Assembly (NCBI RefSeq): GCF_009017415.1
Contig: NC_092408.1
Coordinates: 3,286,001 to 3,350,000, forward strand
Origin: Aspergillus flavus
Taxonomy: Eukaryota; Ascomycota; Eurotiomycetes; Eurotiales; Aspergillaceae
Direction: 5' to 3'
DNA length: 64,000 nucleotides
Of this stretch, positions 45,388 to 56,743 are shown piece after piece (positions within the stretch are counted from its first letter, which is position 1; every line of letters starts with the position of its first letter). Under the pieces are notes generated by a model. The model was not told the DNA's origin. It saw only the letters and a program-made list of their open reading frames with translations, and did no database searches. The translations under genes were made by a program, and so were the position numbers.

Positions 45388-47545
45388 ATGGTGTTCAACC
45401 CATTTAAGAAACACGACCACGACTTCCCCGGGGTGGTCGTGCCCCTCGGCAGTGCCCCAGCGCATTCCCACCCGAACCCGTCTTTACATGAAAAGGATTC
45501 TGGCCATGACGAGAAACATGACGCCAGAAGCGACAAAGCTCCCTCCGAGGAGAACGGTGTCGCTACCTCCCTCCCGGACAATGCCCACTTGACCCTTGAA
45601 AGCCTGCGCGCCGAAGTGGAAACCGACATTGCCGCCTCCGGCCATGACTCCGCATATGACCGTATGTGCCTATATTGTTGCCCATGAAATAACCACTTGC
45701 CCCTTTATACAAAAAGAAGACCGGGAAAAAAAAAGTCCCGTATAACCCCATTTGAGATGCGGATCTGATAGTTGTCTACAGGCAAAGCAAAGGTCATCAA
45801 CAGAGCCATTCAGGATATCGGCATGGGCCGTTATCAGTGGGAGCTGTTTGCACTCTGTGGATGTGGTTGGTTGGCAGACAAGTAAGCGAATCTGTCCCTG
45901 TCTTGATAATCGAATTTGTGGCTAACAGTCCTTGATTAGTCTCTGGTTGCAGGTAGGAAACCGGAACATGCTCTCCTGATGTTCCATGTCATGTACTAAG
46001 GTGATGTAGGGTGTTGCCCTAACATTGACTCAAATGTCCGCGGAATTCGGGGTCTCTGAAAGTCGTGTCCGTTTCACCACCTGCGCGTTGTTCTTGGGTC
46101 TCTGCCTGGGTGCTTCGTTCTGGGGTGTCGCATCGGATGTTATTGGACGTCGTCCTGCTTTCAACCTGACTCTTCTCATCACCAGTGTGTTCGGTCTGGC
46201 CGCCGGGGGTAGTCCCAACTGGATCGGGTATGTCCTCTCTTCCTGCTTCTAATGGTGAATGATTGCTGACGAATAAATCAGTGCCTGTGCCCTATTCTCC
46301 TGCTTGGGTCTCGGTGTTGGTGGAAATCTTCCAGTTGATGGCGCACTCTTCTTGGAGTTTCTTCCATTCGCCTCTGGCAACCTCCTGACCATGCTGAGTG
46401 TCTGGTGGCCCATTGGTCAACTTATCTCCAGGTATGCTCTACCGTCTATTGATACCTGACACATTCAACTAACAGCCGATGAAGTCTGCTCGCATGGGCC
46501 TACATTCCAACATACTCTTGCGCTAGTGACCTGCCTGCCTGCAACAGTGTTGCCGATGGTGTCCAGTGCTGCACCAAGCAAGATAACATGGGGTGGAGAT
46601 ACCTGGTCCTCACCTTGGGTGCTCTGACCTTTGCCATGTTCTTCTGTCGTTTCTTCCTCTTCCACCTCTACGAGTCGCCTAAGTTCTTGCTCTCTCGTGG
46701 TCGCCAGACCGAGGCTGTCCATGCTGTCCACGGCATTGCCCACAAGAACAAGAAGCAAACCTGGCTCACCGAGGACATCCTCAACGAGATCGGTGGCTAC
46801 CCGGAAGAAGTCGAAAAGCAGACTCTTACAGTCAAGGAGATCATCGCAAGATACCTTTCCAAGTTCTCCCTGGAACGTATCAAGCCTCTATTCGGCACCA
46901 AGAAGCTGGGTATCAACAGTACGTCTCACTTCCAACTACTCCCACCACACACACAACTAACATGAAACACCCCCCACAGCCGTCCTCCTCTGGTTCTGCT
47001 GGGCCACCATTGGCATGGGCTACCCCCTCTTCAACGCCTTCCTCCCCCAATACCTCAAACAATCCGGCGGCGGCGCCGAGCAATCCACCTACACCGTGTA
47101 CCGCAACTACGCCATCACCTCCATCGTCGGCGTCCCCGGCTCCATCCTGGCCTGCTACACCGTCGACATCAAATACATCGGCCGCAAGGGCACAATGATC
47201 ATCTCCACCCTGATCACCGGCGTCCTCCTCTTCTGCTTCACCGCCAGCACAGACCCCAACGTCCAACTCGTCTGCTCCTCCCTCGAAGCCTTCTTCCAAA
47301 ACATCATGTACGGCGTCCTCTACGCCTACACCCCGGAGGTCTTCCCCGCCCCCAACCGCGGCACCGGAACCGGCATCGCCAGCTGTCTCAACCGTATCGC
47401 CGGCCTCTGCGCCCCCCTCGTCGCCATCTACAGCGGCTCCGCAAACCCCAACGCCCCCATCTACGCCTCCGGTGCTCTCATGCTCGCTTCCTTCGTCGCT
47501 ATGTGTTGCTTCCCCATCGAAACGAGAGGGAAACAGTCCCTTTAG
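45388..47545 (+). CDS. MFS transporter, sugar-transporter/SV2-like
   Basis: Seven exons, 45388-45661, 45782-45881, 45940-45952, 46010-46227, 46282-46431, 46485-46918 and 46980-47545, give 584 aa. After a charged cytosolic tail (about 95 residues) comes the conserved start IGMGRYQWELFALCGCGWLADN, and then twelve helices. Loop 2-3 has GVASDVIGRRPAF, helix 4 has GVGGNLPVDG, and the central loop LYESPKFLLSRGR and late PEVFPAPNRGTGTG motifs are those of the SVOP/SV2-like branch of the MFS. The substrate is unknown. Exon 3 is only 13 nt (TCTCTGGTTGCAG); without it the frame is lost and the helix 1 motif LWLQGVALTL is broken. The acceptor of exon 6 (GATGAAG) lies past an earlier AACAG. The last exon shifts to strongly C-rich codon usage relative to the earlier ones. 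Confidence 0.93.
45940..45952 (+). other. 13-nt microexon of the MFS gene
   Basis: TCTCTGGTTGCAG is flanked by TTGATTAG (acceptor) and GTAGGAAA (donor). It completes the Asn codon and adds Leu-Trp-Leu-Gln, joining in frame to GGT GTT GCC. Both neighbouring introns (58 and 57 nt) have normal ends. Confidence 0.85.
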
Positions 47546-48589
47546 ATCTGACTCTGTTGGTGTCTCATCGAGTCCTTACTTTCTTGCCCTGATCGAATGT
47601 AGGATATGAAAAGATTCTTCCCTGTTTGTGTGACACTTATGTGCATGATACCATTTTTACTTTCCCCCTTGTCTTCGGATAAAATTTATATGGCAACGGA
47701 TTCTCTATACATATACATTTACATACCCTTTTACTCACTTTCGTGTATACACTGGATTCGATTCATGTTGATGTTTGATATTATGTTCACGACACATGAA
47801 TGCTTACTTTACCTACTTACCTGCTGCCAAATCCTAAAATCAAAAGTATATATGCCATGTACCCGTTATATATATAAATATTTCTACCCGTATACCCTGT
47901 GCATAATCATTTAGCTAGAAGGATGTGTTGAATACCATTTCTCTTCTTTCACTTTGTCTTTTTTCAACCTTTCAAGTCCTTTTGTCCCCAATTGGTCGGG
48001 TATTTAATTCTCTCAGATAGAACAATGAAAACTGACAATGAAATGAAAGTTTATTTATTGTGGAAATGCCTCAAAACGGTCGCGTAGAGACAAAGAAAAC
48101 GACTCGTGATTGTTAAATGACTTGAGCGACATGTCGGCTGCCTTAGGACTAAAGATCATTGTCAAAGCATTTTGAATAGTTACATAAATATCTAGATGCG
48201 TGTCTCTGTTACTTTGTACTATACAACATCGAGGAGCGTTTACGCGTAAACGAGACAAACAATTACAAAAGCAGGCCAATATAACAGACGCACTTCTTCG
48301 AAATGCAAGTATTCCCTATGTCCCGCATTCTCCATATGCCACGAAAATAATGTAAAGTGCGCAAGTATCAGAACATAAAACAGTAACGTAGATATCCCCG
48401 TAGAGAAACCCAATAAAAGCCCATAACAAATGCTTTGCCCGAACCTGATTAATCCAGAAAAAAGAAGAAAAACCTTAAGGGAATAACACCCGAGACAAAT
48501 GCGACCCTACCACCCAATGATCATGGAATAGAATTCATGGCCCATCGTTCTTAGTCGTAAAAATTCATTTCGAAGGAGGTATTACGATT
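47546..48589. other. Convergent 3' region of the MFS gene and srkA
   Basis: This is about 1 kb of AT-rich DNA between convergent ends, with repeated ATATACAT/TATATATA words (47690-47890). It fits two 3' UTRs. A minus-strand frame of 74 codons at 48055-48279 shows no family signature. Confidence 0.5.
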
Positions 48590-50820
48590 TCAGACAACCT
48601 GATGCCGTCTACCTCTCCTCTCTAACAATGTCGCGTTATCCAGACTGAGTTCGAATGGTTGCCGCGATGACCGAGCAATATTCTGCTTGGCTGCCGCCGC
48701 CACCTTGGCACTATGTGTGCCGTAGCCCTGCTGCGGCTGTCGAGGCTGATGAGACTGTCGTACTTGGGCGGCAGCGCTCGGCGGCGCGCCCAAGTTTGTG
48801 GATCGCAATTTGGCCTCCATTGCAGCCACTTCTCGAGACTGTTGAGAGCCCTTGTGAACCTTCGGCGCCGCATACTCATTCTGGTGAATGGGCTGATACG
48901 TGACTTGCGGGCCATCCTCGTCATAATCCTCGTTGAGGGGGTTCAGAGCCGACTGGAACCCGGTGGTCGGGTTGGCCCCGCGGCCGCGGGACGTCTTCAG
49001 CCGCTTGCTTTCTTCTTCTTGGCGATGGACGGCGTAGCCCACATCGAAGACCTCGCGCAAGTTGATCGCCCCGGGCGACCGGAAGTCCATCGGGCGTTCC
49101 AGACCAGCGGAGGGCTGGTCCGACAGTCGAGCGCTGGCTGGAGCATATGGTGCCTGGTCTGCCGCGAAAGCGTCCAACGGCTGTTGACGGGCGGAGGGCA
49201 GAGGAGTCGTCAATGGGGGGGCGTCTGTGGCTGCCTGGGTTTCTTCGTCGCTTCCACGTATCCATGGGTGGGCCAAGAATTCTTTAATCGAGTATCGTTG
49301 TTCAGGATCCACCGTCAGGAGATGGGAGATCAGATCCTTTGCAGACTTCGAGATGTCGTCCCACCACGGCGACAGGAAAGTGTACTGGCCGCGCGCCACC
49401 TTCTCCGTTAGGGCTTGGATGCTCTCGTCGTAGAAAGGCGGGAAACCACAGAGGAGAGTGTAAAGCACACAACCCAAGGCCCACATGTCGACACTCTTCG
49501 AGTATCTTTCATCCTTGACGATCTCTGGGGCAGTGTAACCAACAGTCCCACAAGGAGTCATAGTTTGACTGTCCCAGATGACTTTTGAGAGACCGAAATC
49601 GGCAATTTTAATGACACCGATTCCGCCGGATCCCTTTCCGGGGATAAACTCCCCTTCATCGACTTTGTCTTCATCCCCGGGTTGAAGAGGCTTGGGGTTC
49701 TTGCTTGGAACGAAGGGAATAGGATAGAACAAAAGATTCTCCGGCTTAATATCACTGGAGATGCTGTTAGCTGCTGGTCATGTTGTTTTGAAGGCATCAG
49801 GAGGATTATACCGATGGACGACGCCGGAGGTCTCGTGCAGATACTCAATTGCTTTTGCAACCTGAGTGATAACATGCCGACTTAGATCCTCGCTGAAGTA
49901 GGTTAACCGTACGATCTGATGGAACAGTTCGCCGCCAGGGCAGAGTTCCAGAATGATATAGTAATATTGGCGTGATTCAGAAAATGAGATCAGCTTGACA
50001 ATGTTGGGATGGTCTATTTGGCGCATAATTTGGACTTCTTTCAGAATGTTGGCGCGCTGTGAATCGCAATCAGCAACCCTACCCTATTATGACTTGCTTG
50101 GTAAGAAACAGAAGACACGAAGGAGAATCGAGACGTAACAGGAAATAAGAAAGATCGCGGGTCAGTATACTGTGGCTAAGAGATTTGCGCACCTCCGTAA
50201 CCTTGGTTTGTTTGACCTCGGGATGCAGATGGGCGGCGGACTAAGAGAGACGGCGAATGGTTTGGTTTAAGCGTACAGGAAGAGAGAACGAGCATAACTC
50301 TGAGCAGATGAGGGTAATTGGGAAAGAGGGGAGTGGTATCAGGAGAACAACAGGGGTTAAGTCCAAAGAAGCCTACCTGATTGCTATTCATTTCAAACTT
50401 GCGGACGACTTTAATCGCTACTTCGTTATGCTCTCCCGTCGAATCTTTGGCACGATAGACATTACTGAAGGCGCCGTCGCCCATCTTGTCCGTCAAGATC
50501 CAGCGCTCCAGTCCTGGGTACTTAGGCATTTTGTTTCGTTGGCTTCGCTCCTCGGCGACAATCTGCTCGATCTCTAGATCACGGGCTCGCCTCGACTGAG
50601 TCTCAGCCGACGACTTTTGAGGCGCTTGAGCTTGGCCGTTTCCAAGCCTGCTGTCAATGGCATCTAGGTTGCCTGCGGCAGGAGGGTATGAGCCTTGGGG
50701 CTGACGTTGATGCTCGGCATGTATGGGAGAAACATTGGTGGTTGGCTCGGCATGGGGAGTTACCAAGCGAGCTTGTTTCCCATGACGTATGAAATTCTTC
50801 AAATTTTGAATGGTACTCAT
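48590..50820 (-). CDS. srkA: MAPK-activated protein kinase, SrkA/Srk1/Rck type
   Basis: Four exons, 50820-50377, 50240-50193, 50056-49812 and 49754-48590, give 633 aa. The kinase domain starts at WILTDKMGDGAFSNVYRA (Gly loop), with VAIKVV, HRDIKPENLL, DFGLSK, the T-loop TMTPCGTVGYTAPE, and PWWDDISKSAKDLISHLLTVDP. The insert FYPIPFVPSKNPKPLQPGDEDK before DFG and the sequence EIVRLTYFSEDLSRH-like in alphaD-E are hallmarks of the Rck2/Srk1 branch. The 48-nt exon 2 encodes SAAHLHPEVKQTKVTE, part of the insert before the alphaC helix; its donor GTGCGC is weak. The C-terminal 200 residues are disordered, with RxxS sites. Relatives are activated by HOG-type MAP kinases in stress and control translation and mitotic entry; this role is inferred. 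It lies in cytosol and nucleus. Confidence 0.93.
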
Positions 50821-53637
50821 GGTGCTGAGTAATCAATCCAGTCCAAAAGAGATAGAAAAGTAAAGTAAAGGGGGGAAAGAAGTAAGGGAGTGGGGGTGGA
50901 AAGAGAGGCGGGCGTCGGGGGAAGGAGGACACAAGTTAAAGGAAATGGGAAATCGGACAAGGGAGGCAAAAAAATAAAACAAAAAATAATGATGATGAGA
51001 GACTATCGGGTCGAATGACGTTGGTGATGATGGTGGTTTTCGGCCGGGGGGGGAAAATAAGTTGTTCGTATTTTCCTCTCTTCAGTAGGCAATTTTAGCC
51101 TTTCCTCTTTCTGTTCTTCTCTTTAATTAAATTTGTAAAAATTCTCTTTTTTCCACTTTTTTTTTTGCACTTTCTTTTTCCTACCCCGCCGAGTCTGGGC
51201 TGGCGTCACTGGGGGAAATAGAAAAGGCAAACAAAACGTCTGGTAACGTTTCCAGTGGTCAAAGTTTATCCCAAGAATGAGATATAAATCAAAATTAAAT
51301 GTCTGAGGAAAGGTCAAGAGAGGAAGCAGAAGAAGAAGAAGAAAAAAAATAAAAAATAAAAGAAATATGCAAAGGATTCCCTAAGCAGTGTAGTAGGTCA
51401 AGAGAATGGGGCACTTAATTCTTTAAAATGCGACGACGGGTGATGGAAGCGAATTAATGAAGGAATCAGAGCCCGAAATCAATGGTGGGGAAAAGAGCAG
51501 TAGTGACGGAAGCTGAGGTTGAGGATTATCTTTAAAAGAGATCAGATGAGACGATTGCCAGAGATTCCAAAGAAGGGCCCCTTTTCGCGACCTACCTCAT
51601 CGACGGTGATCATAATTCAATTCAGAAACCAAACCGGGAATTCCTGTTCGATCCTTTTCTTTCCCTCATTCTGTATTGTTCGCTTTTCTCGTCATTATGA
51701 AGGAGAATGTTCAACGATGACGTCGCGGATGGAGATGGACTCCCTGGGGCAAGCGGTTATGTCATCCGATGACTCAGCCTCCATGGCTCTTCCCTTTTCC
51801 TCATCTCATCTCATTCTCTCACTCTTTGTCTTGTTGTTTGCTTCAAGAAAGTAACATCATCAGTGCCAATGGATGGGTTAAACTAGCCATACGGTACCAT
51901 ACCCGTCTGTAACCTCTCAACCATCTTGAACAGGTACCGTACCAGTAAACTGAGGTTGAGATTGATTTCATATGCCCGGGTTTTCTTCCTCCAGATCCTC
52001 TTTCGTCATCTATTGAAGTTTCGGCCGAACTATGTAAAGATGGCGGCTGAAGGGAATGGGAAAGGAAAAAAAATTTAAAAATTGAAAAATTAAAAATTAA
52101 TTTAATATGAGACTAAGCGACATGGATAGTGGTATGGCATGCATGTACCTATATCTGCAATGTATTTCCTCTATGATTTTCCCAATTACACTGTACATAT
52201 GTAAAGCCCTGGGGATGTGCTTAAGATATGTATGTATCTCGGGGATCCGGATATCCTGGATCGGTGGACAGGATCTGTTTCAGACCTTTCCAACTTTTTG
52301 TCTGGGACCCGATTCTCCTGCTGTATAGGGAACCAAAAATCCTCCGCGACCGGTTCCTTGACCGGGCAACTACTCATTGGACTCAAGGGAGGGTTAACAT
52401 GCTCTCAGCAACCATGGGCACGAGACGCCACTCCCGAGATAATAAGAGATAATAAGCATGATTAGCATTATCTATGACATACTTGAAGGCCGAAAAAAAA
52501 ACAAATAACATAGAATAAGATAGAAAGAGTCAATTGAAGATCCAACTATAATCAACACAATATGTACAGCCAATTGCATTGAGTGGGACAAGAATATAGT
52601 AGTGCTAGGAGCACATCAGCATAGCATAGCAGAGACTGTGTAGCAGTGCGACCTTGAACCGTCGTACAGTATGGGCGAATGAAAGTGTTTGAGACTAAAA
52701 AGAACCTTTGCTGCAGGGGTTGAAAACCCGAATTAACTAGGACTTTGACTCTGCAAGTCGACTACCCCTCGTCAGCATTTCTTTCCTCCCCCGCCTCTTC
52801 ATGTATCGTGTCCTCTTGTGTGTTTAAGCGACAACTCTACAAGATCGACTTTGCGACTATACGGACGTATATACGTATTTCTACACCATAGACTGGTCAT
52901 CATCGCTACAGGTTTATAATCTGATTAATTAGTGGATCATTCTCGCCTGTCACTGGTCCACCCGAAACAATCCACTTGCACATCGGATCCGCAACGTGGA
53001 ATGTCCCTTTCATCGCCTCGCTGTTCGCACTCGAGTCATCTCTTTGGTACCAACGCGGTCACTCCCTGCGTGTCGCGCCCTGCCTCTTTACATTTTTTAA
53101 AGTTGGGTACTCTATTTTCGGAGTCCTTCAGCCTCTAGATTATTGACTGTTGAGAGTGGATCTCTCATATCTTTTTGGGTTTCCATCGAGACGCGCTTCC
53201 CGAACGGTACCCTTACTCCGTACGCTGCCCTTGCTGGATTCTTCTTATTATTCTTTATTCTTATGCTTATGATTTTAAGATTGCACTCTGAATATTTTTT
53301 ATCTTAAGAAAGACAGGAACACAACCCTGTGGTCTCTTTTTGTTTTGCTTTCTTTTTCTCTCTTTTTGTCTTTCTCTCTTCTTATTTCCTTATCTTGTTG
53401 CCTTCGGTTGGAACCGTAGTGTCGAAACTCGACCCTACGGATCAGATCGCCTTGCTTTCGATATGCGACGCCAGCATTAACCCTCCTGGACCAATCTTAT
53501 TCGAAACAGTCTTGGTATCATGATAATACTCTGCAGCGGCCCCATAGTTTGGTAATAATATTCAGTTTTGCCAACAATCCGGTGACCAACAACGTTGTGA
53601 TTTCCGGCTTACGGTGCAGTTGGGCTCTTCGGTCAAC
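50821..53637. other. Divergent intergenic region, srkA and the disordered-protein gene
   Basis: This is 2.8 kb between two divergent starts. Purine/pyrimidine-biased tracts lie near 50860-50935, 51150-51180, 51320-51365 (GAAGAAGAAGAA) and 53330-53400. AT-only DNA is at 52065-52110. The stretch at 52790-53640 is probably the promoter and leader of the downstream gene. No coding region is supported. Confidence 0.5.
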
Positions 53638-56298
53638 ATGCCCGGCATTGCTGGCACGTCTCCCGCCTCACTAGAGCACTTGGGCCGGCCGCTATTCAGG
53701 GCCCACAAGTCACTTCCCCGAAGGCCAAATGGCGATCCAAGTGTACATGTCATCAACGCGTCTCCATCTGACCCCATCGTTGACACTTCAAATGGCGGTG
53801 CTCACGCAACGGCGCCTACTCTTCCTTTAACACCTCCTGGTGTTCCTTCAGATGAATCCCCAACTCCCAAAGAGCTGGAAATGCAAAAGCTCGCCTCGCC
53901 GCACTCCATGTCCGGAACGGTGACACCTTCAAAACCATCGCATCCCCCCACCCCCGAAACGACGCCGCCTCGACTTCCTGCCACGACCTATCGACCCACA
54001 ATTGGTGGTCAATTCCGGCAGGCTTCTTGCTCGTCTCGTGCGGAGTCTTTCCAAACAGCATGCGAAATGATCTCCGACGGTGAGACCGAGACCCCTCACC
54101 GATCGTCCCCATCGTCGCGTCAGTCGACCAGACAGAGGTCACTGCAAAAGAGTGTTCATTCAGAACCCAATGAGGCCAGGCCAGAAGACACCACACCTGT
54201 CGGTGACCACTCCGATGCCATCTTATTAAAGCCATCCCGGTACGAAGGTATTAACGGAGAATGGGCAACGGAGAACAGCGACAGATATGCTGCGTCGCGT
54301 CAGAGGCGTAGGCGCTCAAGGAACCATTCCTCCGATACTCTCCCCACCGCCAACGTACCGGAACTGCCTCAGGATACGTATAGCACAAGTGCGCGCGACT
54401 TGGATGTCCCACGAACGCGCGAGAGGAATGTACGCGTTCGAGTCCGAGATGCTCAGGACACCGGCGCCAGTCCATATCCAGAGCAGTATCCTGAACAGAT
54501 CGACTGGAATCCTCCGGAGGGTCGAACAGATTCCTACAACCACGACGATACTCGCCGATTTTCGGGCGTGTCCACATCATCCACCATCGAAGTGATGATT
54601 GTTGACACACCTGAGCCGTATAAACCCTCCCTTCGCCATACAGAGAAGAGGGTTTCGCTGCGTTCGACTAGCTCTCCTATCACGAAGTCAGAGCGTGGAT
54701 CCCTGGTCTCGAATCCAGAATCGCAGCACCGCTTGGTTCACAAAGCTGCCCGTATTTCTGAACATGATCGCAGAAGCATCGCGTCGGAGATGTCCATCTC
54801 TGAGAGCTCAACCCAGGGCGGCCCTCGGCAGCATGTGGAGGTTGTTCCGGTCGTGGTGATCCCAGAGCGTCATTCTTCTTTGAGATCCTCGGCCTCAACC
54901 AGCAGAAAGCCATCCAACGCCAGCTCTCGGCCATCGAGCCGCCGAACACGGACGAGATCAGGGAGCAGACCCGAGTCACTTGACCGCCCGCCCCAAAAGA
55001 AGCGTACCCTGTCGAATTCCAGTGCGCCCGCCCATCAGGACACAGACTTCCGTGGTCGCAGCCTTGGTCGGCCCATTATCCCTCCACGCAGCTCGTCGTT
55101 ATCCGCGCCGACCAGCCAAAATAACTCCCGGGCCACGTCCCTCACATCAATGAGTTCGCGCAACCACCCATCGGCGATGGAGAACGAAAAGCAAAACCAG
55201 CAGCCTGAGCCACCGATGCCTGAGCCGACGAAAGCACCCCAAGTACGTGACCGAGCCGATGTGTTAAAGACGCAGTCCATTATTATCGGAGTAGAGGACA
55301 TGGCCCACTTACGCTCGCCGTCAGGGGCTTTCACGCTAGGGTCAATCCCGTCGTCATCACCAGGACTAGTTGAGATTAGTGAAGCTACTCTGGTTCCTTT
55401 CTTTCCACACAACAATGAATCTCTACTGCTGGTTGACCCACAGCACCGGTCTGGGCCTCAAGGGCTAGCAATTCGAGTGGAATACCAAGGCAGTCCGGCA
55501 AAGCCAGAACTTCCTCAAAGCCCAGGACCGGTCGAGGTAGACTCCCCGCTGCAGAACCCGCGCCAGCCACCGAATCCCCCAGTGTGTAAGGTCAGTCCGC
55601 CCACCCCGGTGAATGAGGCAGATCGTGAGCCCGAAAGGGCCACGGGAAATGGGCAGACGGGTGAGCAGCTCCCTCGCCGATTCGGGTCGGTTCGACGCCC
55701 TTGGAAGCTCCGACCTCGTTCCGATTCCTTTAATTCCATTGCTCGATCATTCTCGGTGACGTCGGCGAAAAATCGCATGGCAGGGAAAGATATTGACAGC
55801 AAACTCCACCCGTTCTGGAGGCCTCGTCGGTTTTGGGAAGATACATCGGAATCTGAAGACCACTCCCCTCGCGAACAGAACTTTTGTTCTCCTGCGTTGG
55901 AGGCAGACCAAGTCATTAGCAACTCTTTGGGGATGCCCCAACAGCGGGTTGTGTTTCAAGGGCCTCCTATTTCTCCTCGCAGCATTGACACGAAACGATC
56001 TTTCGATGAGGCGGCTTCCCGTCGCCAGGCTCGGGACAGTCTCGTGGGCAGTCGAGTATTCATGCCTGAGGCGTTGTATTCGCAGACTTCTCTTCACCAG
56101 CGACGGTATCGCTCCCTCTCATGGTGGCGATTGCGGCTTCGGTTTGGTTCCGTGCGCAGCTTCCGTAAGCGTTTAAGACGCAGTTGGCAACAGCGTGGCG
56201 AGGGCAAGCGACAGGCCCGACGTGAGGCACTGAAGCAGAGCATTGGTGAGGCTGTCCTCGTGGACTCCAGCATGCAGACGCGGAGTATGGTGCAGTAA
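53638..56298 (+). CDS. Large disordered protein with Arg-rich C terminus, unknown function
   Basis: A single exon of 886 aa from the ATG at 53638 (MPGIAGTSPASLEH); the frame is open a little further upstream but has no earlier ATG. The protein is mostly disordered: Ser/Pro/Thr/Arg-rich, with many RxxS and SP/TP sites that fit kinase targets, and very few hydrophobic segments. Two stretches stand out. One is a short beta-like region (about 535-600: SIIIGVEDMAHLRSPSGAFTLG, ISEATLVPFFPHNNESLLLV). The other is a C-terminal block (about 820-870) with RSLSWWRLRLRFGSVRSFRKRLRRSW, which is strongly basic and amphipathic and could bind membrane phosphoinositides or nucleic acid. I do not recognise a family. 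The uniform coding signal over 2.6 kb and the lack of stops make the gene itself secure. Confidence 0.85.
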   Translation: MPGIAGTSPASLEHLGRPLFRAHKSLPRRPNGDPSVHVINASPSDPIVDTSNGGAHATAPTLPLTPPGVPSDESPTPKELEMQKLASPHSMSGTVTPSKPSHPPTPETTPPRLPATTYRPTIGGQFRQASCSSRAESFQTACEMISDGETETPHRSSPSSRQSTRQRSLQKSVHSEPNEARPEDTTPVGDHSDAILLKPSRYEGINGEWATENSDRYAASRQRRRRSRNHSSDTLPTANVPELPQDTYSTSARDLDVPRTRERNVRVRVRDAQDTGASPYPEQYPEQIDWNPPEGRTDSYNHDDTRRFSGVSTSSTIEVMIVDTPEPYKPSLRHTEKRVSLRSTSSPITKSERGSLVSNPESQHRLVHKAARISEHDRRSIASEMSISESSTQGGPRQHVEVVPVVVIPERHSSLRSSASTSRKPSNASSRPSSRRTRTRSGSRPESLDRPPQKKRTLSNSSAPAHQDTDFRGRSLGRPIIPPRSSSLSAPTSQNNSRATSLTSMSSRNHPSAMENEKQNQQPEPPMPEPTKAPQVRDRADVLKTQSIIIGVEDMAHLRSPSGAFTLGSIPSSSPGLVEISEATLVPFFPHNNESLLLVDPQHRSGPQGLAIRVEYQGSPAKPELPQSPGPVEVDSPLQNPRQPPNPPVCKVSPPTPVNEADREPERATGNGQTGEQLPRRFGSVRRPWKLRPRSDSFNSIARSFSVTSAKNRMAGKDIDSKLHPFWRPRRFWEDTSESEDHSPREQNFCSPALEADQVISNSLGMPQQRVVFQGPPISPRSIDTKRSFDEAASRRQARDSLVGSRVFMPEALYSQTSLHQRRYRSLSWWRLRLRFGSVRSFRKRLRRSWQQRGEGKRQARREALKQSIGEAVLVDSSMQTRSMVQ

Positions 56299-56743
56299 CT
56301 CTTACGACATGATCGACGATGCTCGAGTACGACCAGCACGACACGACCTATATGATGGATGACGATCATGCATGAACGATCAATGTTTTTTCTCTTGTTC
56401 TTTATATGTTCTTTTCTTTAATATGTTTATCTTTCTGTTGCAACTATATTGATGCTTGACGAGTCACGAATGATGGACCCACGGAACACGAGATCCAGCA
56501 CGATGATTGTTCTGGCGCTGTGACATTTCGCATTATGTGTGTTCTCTGTATCATACGCCTATTTTGATGAGATTATAAAATTGCCCATCATGAGAAATAC
56601 AAGATAACAATGCACAATCATAACATATATATTGTCTCGTGTCCCTGAACCTCGTAAATTTATATATTAAAGGGGGGGGGGGGGGGGGGGGGGGGAACCT
56701 GAACACGCAAGCAATGTCAAAGCCAAGAAAGGTATGCAGTGGA
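56299..56743. other. Convergent 3' region with a poly(G) tract
   Basis: This is the 3' flank of two convergent genes. AT-rich DNA (56390-56660) is followed by 24 consecutive G at 56672-56695. Confidence 0.6.
56672..56695. repeat. Poly(G) tract, 24 bases
   Basis: Twenty-four uninterrupted G on the plus strand (C on the strand of the small minus-strand gene, about 50 bases past its stop). It can form G-quadruplex structures, and its length is likely to vary or be mis-assembled. Confidence 0.95.
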
